Source: JAJTHJ01 sp046316025
GTDB lineage: Bacteria; Pseudomonadota; Gammaproteobacteria; Burkholderiales; Burkholderiaceae_F
Direction of reading: 5' to 3'
Assembly (NCBI GenBank): GCA_046316025.1
Contig: JBKCXU010000013.1
Location: 1-22,100 of the forward strand
Length of the DNA stretch: 22,100 nucleotides
In this document: one piece after another, positions 16,659 to 22,100 of the stretch
Layout of the letters: the number at the start of each line of letters is the position of its first letter
Numbering within the stretch: position 1 is the first letter of the stretch
Notes under the pieces: generated by a model
Database searches by the model: none
Seen by the model: the letters and a program-made list of their open reading frames with translations, nothing else
What the model was told of the DNA's origin: nothing
Made by a program: the position numbers and the translations under genes

Positions 16659-16671
16659 GCCGATAATCGGC
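16659..16671. promoter_or_regulatory. Palindrome with embedded -10-like box upstream of the MerR-type gene
   Basis: GCCGATAATCGGC is a perfect dyad around one base and contains GATAAT (16662-16667), a good -10. It lies 24 bases before the regulator start and could serve autoregulation, but no matching -35 was found. Confidence 0.35.
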
Positions 16672-16694
16672 GCGGGTTCATCGCCTGCCTCGCC

Positions 16695-17084
16695 ATGCAT
16701 CGCCCTGCCGAACCGCGTCCGACTTTCAGCATCGCCGAGCTCGCTGCCGAGTTCGACATCACCCCGCGCGCGATCCGCTTCTACGAAGACCACGGCATCC
16801 TGGCGCCCAAGCGCGCCGGCCTGCGCCGCATCTACGACGCGCGCGACCGCACGCGGCTCAAACTCACGCTGCGCGGCAAGCGGCTCGGGCTGACGCTGGC
16901 GCAGATCCGCGACCTGATCGACATGTACGAGTCGCCCAAGGACGCACGGCCGCAGGCGCGGCGCTTTCTCGCGCTGCTGGAGCAGCACCGCGCCACGCTC
17001 GAACAGCAGCGCGAGGACATCGAAGTGACGCTGGCCGAGATCGCCCGCCACGTGGCCGACTGCAAGCGGCTGCTCAAGCGCTGA
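16695..17084 (+). CDS. liuR: MerR-family regulator, LiuR-like
   Basis: 129 residues. N-terminal winged helix with FSIAELAAEFDITPRAIRFYEDHGILAPKR (about residues 11-40) and RRIYDARDRTRLKLTLRGKRLGLTLAQIRDLIDMY, then a coiled-coil dimerisation helix. There is no metal-binding cysteine cluster at the C-terminus, which argues against a metal sensor. The helix sequence fits LiuR, the regulator of leucine and isovalerate degradation. An isovaleryl-CoA dehydrogenase gene begins 4.9 kb downstream on the same strand, with a LiuR-like palindrome in front of it, supporting the assignment. Other MerR regulators of acyl-CoA metabolism look similar. Confidence 0.75.
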   Translation: MHRPAEPRPTFSIAELAAEFDITPRAIRFYEDHGILAPKRAGLRRIYDARDRTRLKLTLRGKRLGLTLAQIRDLIDMYESPKDARPQARRFLALLEQHRATLEQQREDIEVTLAEIARHVADCKRLLKR

Positions 17085-17094
17085 CAGCCAGGCG

Positions 17095-17541
17095 ATGCTG
17101 AAGTCGATCTTCGAGTTCTTCGCGCCCGCGCCCGGCGAGGCGGCGCCGCAGGTGCACCGCCTGCGGCAAGCGACCGCAGCACTCCTGTTCGAAGTGCTGC
17201 GCAGCGACCACGAGATCGGCGCCGCCGAGCGCGACGCGGCGCTCGCCGCGCTGCGCGAGCACTTTGGCCTGGACGGGCAAACAGCGGAAGAGTTGATCGC
17301 ACTCGCCGCGCACGAGGTGCCGCGCGCCAACGACCACTTCCAGTTCACCTCGCTGCTGAACCGCTACTTCAGCCAGCCGGAGAAGGAGCAGGTGATCGAG
17401 CGGATGTGGCGGGTGGCCTACGCCGACGGCCGCCTGTCCGCGCACGAACTGCACCTGATGCGCAAGATCGCCGGCCTGCTGCACATCGCCGAGCCGGCCT
17501 ACATCGCGGCCAAGCTGCGGGCCAAGGAGGACGCCGAGTGA
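17095..17541 (+). CDS. TerB-like domain protein
   Basis: 148 residues, starting ten bases after the MerR-type gene. An all-helical TerB-like domain spans almost the whole length: two related halves, LLFEVLRSDHEIGAAERDAALAALREHFGL and RMWRVAYADGRLSAHELHLMRKIAGLLHI, each with acidic residues after a helix that could bind a divalent metal. Stand-alone TerB-like proteins are common and no ter operon genes are nearby, so tellurite resistance is not implied. Overlaps the next gene by GTGA. Confidence 0.88.
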   Translation: MLKSIFEFFAPAPGEAAPQVHRLRQATAALLFEVLRSDHEIGAAERDAALAALREHFGLDGQTAEELIALAAHEVPRANDHFQFTSLLNRYFSQPEKEQVIERMWRVAYADGRLSAHELHLMRKIAGLLHIAEPAYIAAKLRAKEDAE

Positions 17542-17840
17542 ACATCGATCTGGATCGCCTGACCGAAGCCGAGTTGGTGGACCTGAACCGCCGCGTCGTC
17601 GAGCGGCTGCGGCTGCTGCGGCAGATCGCCGCGCACCGCCAGATGCTTGAGTTTCGTGTCGGCGACAAGGTGGCGTTCGACCCGCCGGGGCGCGGCACGC
17701 TGTTCGGCACGCTGGTGCGCTACAACCGCAAGACGGTGACGGTGATCGCCGAAGGCGGCGCGCAATGGAACGTCGCGCCCGTGCTGTTGCGGCGGGTGGT
17801 GGACGTGTCGGCCCCGGCAGTACAGATCGAAGAGCCGTAG
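17538..17840 (+). CDS. Small conserved-looking protein with SH3-like segment
   Basis: 100 residues from the GTG at 17538, chosen because a full AAGGAGG Shine-Dalgarno (17524-17530) sits seven bases upstream; the start overlaps the TerB-like stop. Residues 1-35 form a charged helix (LDRLTEAELVDLNRRVVERLRLLRQ). Residues about 42-90 (FRVGDKVAFDPPGRGTLFG, VRYNRKTVTVIAEGG, WNVAPVLLRRV) look like a small SH3/KOW-type beta-barrel with a possible nucleic-acid-binding face. I do not recognise the family. The strong RBS and tight coupling suggest it is expressed with the TerB-like protein. Confidence 0.85.
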   Translation: MNIDLDRLTEAELVDLNRRVVERLRLLRQIAAHRQMLEFRVGDKVAFDPPGRGTLFGTLVRYNRKTVTVIAEGGAQWNVAPVLLRRVVDVSAPAVQIEEP

Positions 17841-17862
17841 CGGGCGCGGGATCGCCTGCGCG

Positions 17863-17937
17863 GTCGTCCCGAGCGCGGCGAGGGGCCTGCTTCTCCGTTA
17901 CCGGGAAAAGCAGGTCCCTCGCTGCGCTCGGGACGAC
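17863..17937. repeat. PERSEG-type palindromic repeat, copy 1
   Basis: 75 bases that form one long hairpin: 31 of the outer 34 bases of each arm are complementary (GTCGTCCCGAGCGC at one end, GCGCTCGGGACGAC at the other). Translated on the minus strand it reads PERSEGPAFPG, the mark of a widespread dispersed repeat. It lies between convergent genes and could help stop transcripts from both sides. Confidence 0.85.
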
Positions 17938-18019
17938 AAGTCGGCGTGTGGGTGCCGAAACGTCGGCCCGTCGCACCGCTGTGCTTGGCCGCCATCGGCG
18001 CGAATCGCCGACCGGCGCT

Positions 18020-18096
18020 GTCATCCCGAGCGCAGCGAGGGATCTGCTGTTGCGGAGGTGACGGAAAAACAAGTCCCTCGCTGATCTCGGGACGAC
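18020..18096. repeat. PERSEG-type palindromic repeat, copy 2
   Basis: 77 bases with arms GTCATCCCGAGCGCAGCGAG and CTCGCTGATCTCGGGACGAC. The centre is less symmetric than in copy 1, and the arm GATCTC where copy 1 has GCGCTC shows the copies have diverged. It ends 30 bases before the recQ stop. Confidence 0.8.
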
Positions 18097-18125
18097 AAAG
18101 GCGCGGTGTTCGCGTAGGAATTGCG

Positions 18126-19940
18126 CTACGCGCTTTCGACGATGCGCAACAAGTCCGCGCCGTAGCGCGCGAGCTTGCGCTCGCCCAGGCCGGAGATGCC
18201 GGCCAGCGCCACCAGCGACTGCGGTTTGATCTCGGCAATCGCCCGCAGCGTGGCGTCGTGGAAGACGACGTAAGCGGGCACGCCATGCTCGGCCGCCACC
18301 TGCGCGCGCCAGTCGCGCAGCCGGTCGAATAAAGGCTGCTCGCCGGCGGACAGCGCGGGCGCGGCCGCGGCGGCGGCCTTGCGCTTGCGCGCGGGCTTCT
18401 CCGGCGCCACGGTGTGCCGCATCGCGATCCGCCGCTCGCCGCGCAGCACCGCACGGCTGGCCTCGGTCAGCCGCAGCACGTTGAACTTGTCGTGGTCCAC
18501 CTCGACCAGATGCTGCGCGACCAGTTGCCGCAGCAGCGTGCGCCAGTCGGACTCGCTCAAGTCGGCACCGATGCCGAAGGTGGAGAGCTTGTCGTGGTGG
18601 AACTTCGTCGTCTTGTCGGTGACCTTGCCGCGCAGCACGTCGATGATGTGCGTGGCGGCAAAACCGAAGCCGCCCGCCTGCTGGCAGCGGTAGATGCAGG
18701 ACAGGAGTTTCTGCGCCGCCTCGGTCGCGTCCCACAGGCGCGGCGGCGCCAGGCAGTTATCGCAATTGCCGCAGGCTTGGCTCTCCTCGCCAAAGTAGCC
18801 GAGCAGCCGCACGCGCCGGCAGTCGGCGGCCTCGGCCAGCGCCAGCATGCTGTCGAGCTTGGCGGTGGACAGGCGCTTGTAGGCTTCATCGGCGTCCGAC
18901 AACTCGATCAGCCGGCGCTGCTGTACCACGTCTTGCAGGCCGTAAGCCATCCAGGCGTCGGCGGGCAGCCCGTCGCGGCCGGCGCGGCCGGTCTCCTGGA
19001 AGTAGCCCTCGACGCTCTTGGGCATGTCCAGGTGCGCGACGAAGCGCACGTCCGGTTTGTCGATGCCCATGCCGAAGGCGATGGTCGCCACGATCACGAT
19101 GCCGTCCTCGGCCTTGAAGCGCTGCTGCGCGCGCTTGCGTTCCTCAGTCGGCAGCCCGGCGTGATAGGGCAGCGCGGCGATGCCCTGGGCGGCCAGATGC
19201 GCGGCCACCTGCTCGACCGTGGCGCGCGCCAGGCAGTAGACGATGCCGGCAGCGCCGTCGTGCTCGGCGCGGATGAAGCGCAGCAGCTGCTCGCGCGGCT
19301 CGCGCTTTTCGACGACGCGGTAACGGATGTTGGGCCGGTCGAAGCTGGCAACAAAGACGCGCGGCTCGGCCAGCAGTTTCTCCGCGATCTCGGCCCGGGT
19401 CGGCGCGTCGGCGGTCGCCGTCAGGGCGATGCGCGGCACCTGCGGCCAACGCTCGCGCAGCAGCGACAGCTGGCCGTACTCGGGGCGGAAGTCGTGGCCC
19501 CATTGCGAAACGCAATGCGCCTCGTCGATGGCAAAGAGCGCGAGCGCGCAGCCGGCGAGCAGGCTCTGGCAGCGCTCGGTGAGCAGCCGCTCCGGCGCGA
19601 TGTAGACGAGGTCGAGCTCGCCCGCGCGCATCTGCCGCTCGACCGCGGCGGCCTCGCCCGCCGACAGCGTGGAGTTGAGCAACGCGGCGCGCACGCCGAG
19701 TTCTTCGAGTGCGGCCACCTGATCCTGCATCAGCGCAATCAGCGGCGACACCACCACCGCCACGCCGGGCCGCAGCAGCGCCGGAATCTGATAGCACAGC
19801 GACTTGCCGCCGCCGGTGGGCATCAGCACGAGCGCATCGCCGCCGGCGACGACGTGCCCGATCACGTCGCGCTGAAAACCGCGAAAGCGGTCGTAGCCGA
19901 AGACCTGCTTCAGTACCGAGTCGGGCGAGGGCGCAACCAT
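18126..19940 (-). CDS. recQ: ATP-dependent DNA helicase RecQ
   Basis: 604 residues, full family length. RecQ unwinds DNA 3' to 5' in RecF-pathway recombination and stalled-fork repair. Seen: QxxxI motif 0 (FRGFQRDVI), Walker A TGGGKS with Lys46, DEAH at 139-142 followed by the RecQ aromatic-rich loop SQWGHDFRPEY, motif V/VI GFGMGID-type and QETGRAGRDG, a zinc cluster with C..CGNCDNC, the RQC winged helix (KTTKFHHDKLSTFGIG) and a C-terminal HRDC domain (about residues 525-604). The 167-base palindrome begins 24 bases upstream of the start codon. There is no SD; a TGCTACGCT extended -10-like box ends seven bases before the ATG. Confidence 0.97.
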   Translation of the reverse strand: MVAPSPDSVLKQVFGYDRFRGFQRDVIGHVVAGGDALVLMPTGGGKSLCYQIPALLRPGVAVVVSPLIALMQDQVAALEELGVRAALLNSTLSAGEAAAVERQMRAGELDLVYIAPERLLTERCQSLLAGCALALFAIDEAHCVSQWGHDFRPEYGQLSLLRERWPQVPRIALTATADAPTRAEIAEKLLAEPRVFVASFDRPNIRYRVVEKREPREQLLRFIRAEHDGAAGIVYCLARATVEQVAAHLAAQGIAALPYHAGLPTEERKRAQQRFKAEDGIVIVATIAFGMGIDKPDVRFVAHLDMPKSVEGYFQETGRAGRDGLPADAWMAYGLQDVVQQRRLIELSDADEAYKRLSTAKLDSMLALAEAADCRRVRLLGYFGEESQACGNCDNCLAPPRLWDATEAAQKLLSCIYRCQQAGGFGFAATHIIDVLRGKVTDKTTKFHHDKLSTFGIGADLSESDWRTLLRQLVAQHLVEVDHDKFNVLRLTEASRAVLRGERRIAMRHTVAPEKPARKRKAAAAAAPALSAGEQPLFDRLRDWRAQVAAEHGVPAYVVFHDATLRAIAEIKPQSLVALAGISGLGERKLARYGADLLRIVESA

Positions 19941-19964
19941 GCCGGCGAGCGTAGCAATCGGCGG

Positions 19965-20131
19965 CTAGTCCAGTGAAACGGATGGATTACACCCGAGCGG
20001 CTGCGCAGCGGCCCGGCAGGCAAGGCGCAAAGCGCAGCCGTATGGGGTCATACGGCGAGCATTTGCAACGCCGCCTGGCGGGGCGAGGCGCAGACGAGCG
20101 GGCGAGCAATTCATCCGTTTCACTGGACTAG
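19965..20131. mobile_element. MITE-like long palindromic element
   Basis: The 20 bases at each end (19965-19984 and 20112-20131) are perfect inverted repeats, beginning CTAGTCCAGTG. The inner arms are also complementary with gaps, and the centre is a hairpin GCCGTATG-GGGT-CATACGGC (20037-20056). It has no ORF of its own. The outermost CTAG may be a duplicated target site, which a palindrome cannot prove. It occupies nearly all of the 192-base gap between divergent recQ and the next gene. No transposase is nearby, so it would have moved in trans. Confidence 0.75.
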
Positions 20132-20132
20132 G

Positions 20133-20615
20133 ATGCGCGCCTCGCCCACGACCGCCGCCGCCGCGATGAACGCCGTCCTCGTCCCGCCGCAGAAGGAATA
20201 CAACGCGATCTGGATCGCCTACGCCTTGTTCGGCGTCGGCATCTTCATGTGGTGGCCGGCGCTGCTGGGGCTGGTGGTGTGCTACTCCAAGCGCAACTCG
20301 CCGGACGGCGGCTTCATCGCCAGCCACCACCGCTGGCTGATCCGCAGCTTTTGGCTCTCGCTCGCCGGCTACGCGGCATCGCTGGCGGCGATCGCCGTCG
20401 GCCTGGCTCCGCTGGTGCGCGATGCGATCCGCTCCGGCGCCCACCGGAACGACGGGCATTGGGAACAGGGCATCGACATCGCCTGGAGCTCGCTCTTCGC
20501 CACCATCGGCGGCGCGAGCTTGGGCGCGCTCGGGTTGATCGCAGTGTGGCTTTGGTTCGTCTACCGGGTGATCCGCGGCATCGTGCGCCTGTCCGACGCG
20601 CAGCCGGTGCCGTAG
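20133..20615 (+). CDS. Predicted inner-membrane protein, DUF4870-like
   Basis: 160 residues if the ATG at 20133 is used, or 149 from the ATG at 20166 (MNAVLVPPQKEYNAIW); neither has an SD, and the first lies one base after the palindromic element. Three hydrophobic segments: AIWIAYALFGVGIFMWWPALLGLVV, FWLSLAGYAASLAAIAVGLAPLV and ATIGGASLGALGLIAVWLWFVYRVI. A YSKR-type charged loop follows the first and RGIVRLSDAQPVP ends the protein; this pattern fits small DUF4870-like proteins of unknown role. Convergent with the next gene, four bases apart. Confidence 0.75.
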   Translation: MRASPTTAAAAMNAVLVPPQKEYNAIWIAYALFGVGIFMWWPALLGLVVCYSKRNSPDGGFIASHHRWLIRSFWLSLAGYAASLAAIAVGLAPLVRDAIRSGAHRNDGHWEQGIDIAWSSLFATIGGASLGALGLIAVWLWFVYRVIRGIVRLSDAQPVP

Positions 20616-20619
20616 GGCT

Positions 20620-21882
20620 TCAGTCGTCCGCCCCGACGTAGAAGATGTCGCGGAAGGCGAGATAGGTCGAGCAGACGGCCACCAGTCCGAAAGCGAAGTA
20701 GACGAACGTTTCGCTCAACACGCTGGGCAGACCCACCTTCTCCAGCAAGCCGAACAGGAACGCGAGCGCGATCAGGACGCCGCCCACGATCAGCGCAAAC
20801 ACCACCTGCGGCAGAAAGTTCTGGTAGCTGCCGCGGATCGACTGCATCACCGCTGCGCCCGCCGGCTGGTCGGCGAGGACGACGAGCGCGGGCGTCATCA
20901 GTTGCGCGCCGTATAGCGGCAGCAACGCGACGCCGGCCACCACCAGCGCGCCCAGCCACAACAGCAGCCAGGTGCCGCCCAGTGCCACCGCAGCCAGGGC
21001 GGGCAGGTCGGTCATGCTGGCGGGCACGCCGACGGCCAGCACGAAGGCCAGCGCACCGAGTGCGCTGACGCCCAGCCAGACCAGCATCCACAGCAGCGCC
21101 GCACCGATCTGCGCGCCGACGCGGTGGCGGAAACCGTAGAAGAGGTCGGACATGGCAAAGCTGCCCTCGCGATCGACCTGCTGCGCGCAACGCAGCAAGC
21201 CGGCGTTGAAGAGCGAGTAGCCGAGCAGCACCAGCACCAGCAGCAGCCCGGCCACCGGCAACAGGATCAGCGTCGCCGCCGTCAGCGCGATCGCCAGGCC
21301 GACGGCGCCGAGCGTCGCGCCGATCACCACAAAGGCGAGCAGCCAGCGCGGCCAGGCGCGCGCGAACAACTGCCCGGCGCCGCGCACCCAGCGCCAGCCG
21401 GTGCCCGCGGGCAGGGCGATGCCCGAGCCGATGAAAAGCGGTTCGTCCGCCTCGCCGGCAGCGTCGTCCGCGGTCGCCTCTGCGCTGCGCGTAGAGGCAA
21501 ACGCCGCCGCCGCGCCGGCCGCGACAGGGGCGCTGCCGAGGGTGCGGGCGGCAGGCGCCGACACCGGCGCCAGCAGCGCCGCGTACCAGGCGTCCAGCGC
21601 CCACTGCGCCGAGGCCTCGTCGAGCAGCCCGCCTTCGGCAAGCTTGCCGGCGATGTGCGCGCGCACGTCGGCAAACGGCTTCTTGCTGCCGGTATGCGCA
21701 TGCCAGCGTCGCAGGTAATCGACGGCTTTGGTTTGCAGCAGCACCGCCAGCGCCCGCGCGGGCAGCGGCGCCGGTTGCTCGCCGGCAGCCAGGCGCCGCT
21801 CCAGTTCCTGCGCCGCCGCCGGCTCAGGCACCCCCTCGCGGCCGACGATTTGCGCCAACCGCTGCGCGTAGATCTCGCTCAT
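20620..21882 (-). CDS. BPSS1780-like multi-span membrane protein with soluble N-terminal domain
   Basis: 420 residues from the ATG at 21882 (AGGA upstream); the open frame to 22035 runs over the liuA start region and is not used. Residues 1 to about 105 are soluble and helical; about 105-150 is an alanine-rich linker. The rest has five or six membrane segments, entered by GWRWVRGAGQLFARAWPRW and including YSLFNAGLLRCAQQ, LMTPALVVLADQPAGAAVMQSIRGSYQNFLPQV. This layout matches the BPSS1780 family known from betaproteobacteria, whose function is unknown. The extra N-terminal domain is longer than I expect for the family. Divergent from liuA. Confidence 0.8.
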   Translation of the reverse strand: MSEIYAQRLAQIVGREGVPEPAAAQELERRLAAGEQPAPLPARALAVLLQTKAVDYLRRWHAHTGSKKPFADVRAHIAGKLAEGGLLDEASAQWALDAWYAALLAPVSAPAARTLGSAPVAAGAAAAFASTRSAEATADDAAGEADEPLFIGSGIALPAGTGWRWVRGAGQLFARAWPRWLLAFVVIGATLGAVGLAIALTAATLILLPVAGLLLVLVLLGYSLFNAGLLRCAQQVDREGSFAMSDLFYGFRHRVGAQIGAALLWMLVWLGVSALGALAFVLAVGVPASMTDLPALAAVALGGTWLLLWLGALVVAGVALLPLYGAQLMTPALVVLADQPAGAAVMQSIRGSYQNFLPQVVFALIVGGVLIALAFLFGLLEKVGLPSVLSETFVYFAFGLVAVCSTYLAFRDIFYVGADD

Positions 21883-21950
21883 CGTTATCCTGCTGCGCCC
21901 TCCGTGGCGCGCCGCGCGCATGGTAAGCGACGCCGCGCCGCCGCTGCCGC

Positions 21951-21966
21951 TTGACGCGCACGTAAA
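21951..21966. promoter_or_regulatory. Candidate LiuR operator upstream of liuA
   Basis: TTGACGCGCACGTAAA is an imperfect 7-2-7 dyad resembling the ACGTAAA-containing palindromes I recall for LiuR. It lies 28 bases before the liuA start, where a MerR-type regulator would act. The consensus comes from memory and two half-site positions do not match. Confidence 0.4.
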
Positions 21967-21994
21967 CTCGACCCGACCCCAGAGGAGACCGATC

Positions 21995-22100
21995 ATGAAC
22001 CTGCCCGGCCTGAACTTCGACCTCGGTGAGGACATCGACGCGCTGCGCGAAGCGGTGCGCGACTTTGCGCAAAGCGAGATCGCCCCGCGCGCCGCCGAGG
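21995..22100 (+). CDS. liuA: Isovaleryl-CoA dehydrogenase, N-terminal fragment; continues beyond window
   Basis: Only 35 codons are present. ATG at 21995 with AGAGGAG at good spacing. The sequence MNLPGLNFDLGEDIDALREA then VRDFAQSEIAPRAAE is the characteristic beginning of isovaleryl-CoA dehydrogenase, the FAD enzyme that oxidises isovaleryl-CoA to 3-methylcrotonyl-CoA in leucine breakdown. A related short-chain acyl-CoA dehydrogenase is possible, but the LGEDIDALR motif favours IVD. Catalytic residues are outside the window. Confidence 0.8.
   Translation, partial: MNLPGLNFDLGEDIDALREAVRDFAQSEIAPRAAE

Noticed and set aside
17095..17541. Tellurite-resistance operon
   Set aside because: Only a stand-alone TerB-like gene is present; no terA, terC, terD, terE or terZ nearby.
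19965..20459. 164-codon minus-strand frame starting in the palindromic element
   Set aside because: It runs antisense to the membrane protein gene and its translation has no hydrophobic or domain pattern; the plus-strand gene is better supported.

Overview
The window is a 22.1 kb piece of a GC-rich proteobacterial chromosome, most likely a betaproteobacterium. The reasons are the tightly packed metX-metW pair, a BPSS1780-type membrane protein, a LiuR/isovaleryl-CoA dehydrogenase pair, the amplified translated repeats (reading as ESGNP, PAFAGMT and PERSEG), and very high GC3 with short intergenic gaps. No rRNA, tRNA, CRISPR array, phage genes or transposase were seen. The genes are mostly housekeeping; the unusual content is in regulatory and repeat elements.

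Left part (1-5337): the 3' end of ptsI (PTS enzyme I) overlaps by ATGA a penicillin-acylase-family Ntn hydrolase. That gene carries a REP-like palindromic repeat inserted in frame, just before its nucleophilic serine. A short frameshifted remnant of a beta-hydroxyacid dehydrogenase follows, then an unrecognised 584-residue minus-strand gene whose N-terminal part resembles a glutamine-amidotransferase-like fold.

Methionine region (5338-8872): a sigma70-like promoter, a SAM-II-type riboswitch, a strong intrinsic terminator and a REP doublet precede metX-metW. MetX acylates homoserine and MetW is its usual partner, so SAM would shut down its own synthesis pathway by attenuation. A cupin, a single-LysM protein and a proline/alanine-linker lipoprotein follow on the same strand.

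Envelope and glycogen region (8949-16646): ampG (muropeptide permease, minus) is divergent from a secreted M48 metalloprotease. Next come glgB (minus) divergent from glgC, and glgC overlaps a GH57 glycoside hydrolase. Together these cover ADP-glucose synthesis, branching and a second alpha-glucan-acting enzyme; glgA and glgP are not in the window.

Right part (16659-22100): a LiuR-like MerR regulator, a TerB-like protein and a small SH3-like protein, two PERSEG-type palindromes, recQ (minus), a 167 bp MITE-like palindrome that fills almost all of the recQ upstream region, two membrane protein genes, and the start of an isovaleryl-CoA dehydrogenase gene (liuA) with a LiuR-like palindrome in front. 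LiuR and liuA are probably one regulatory unit now separated by about 4.9 kb.
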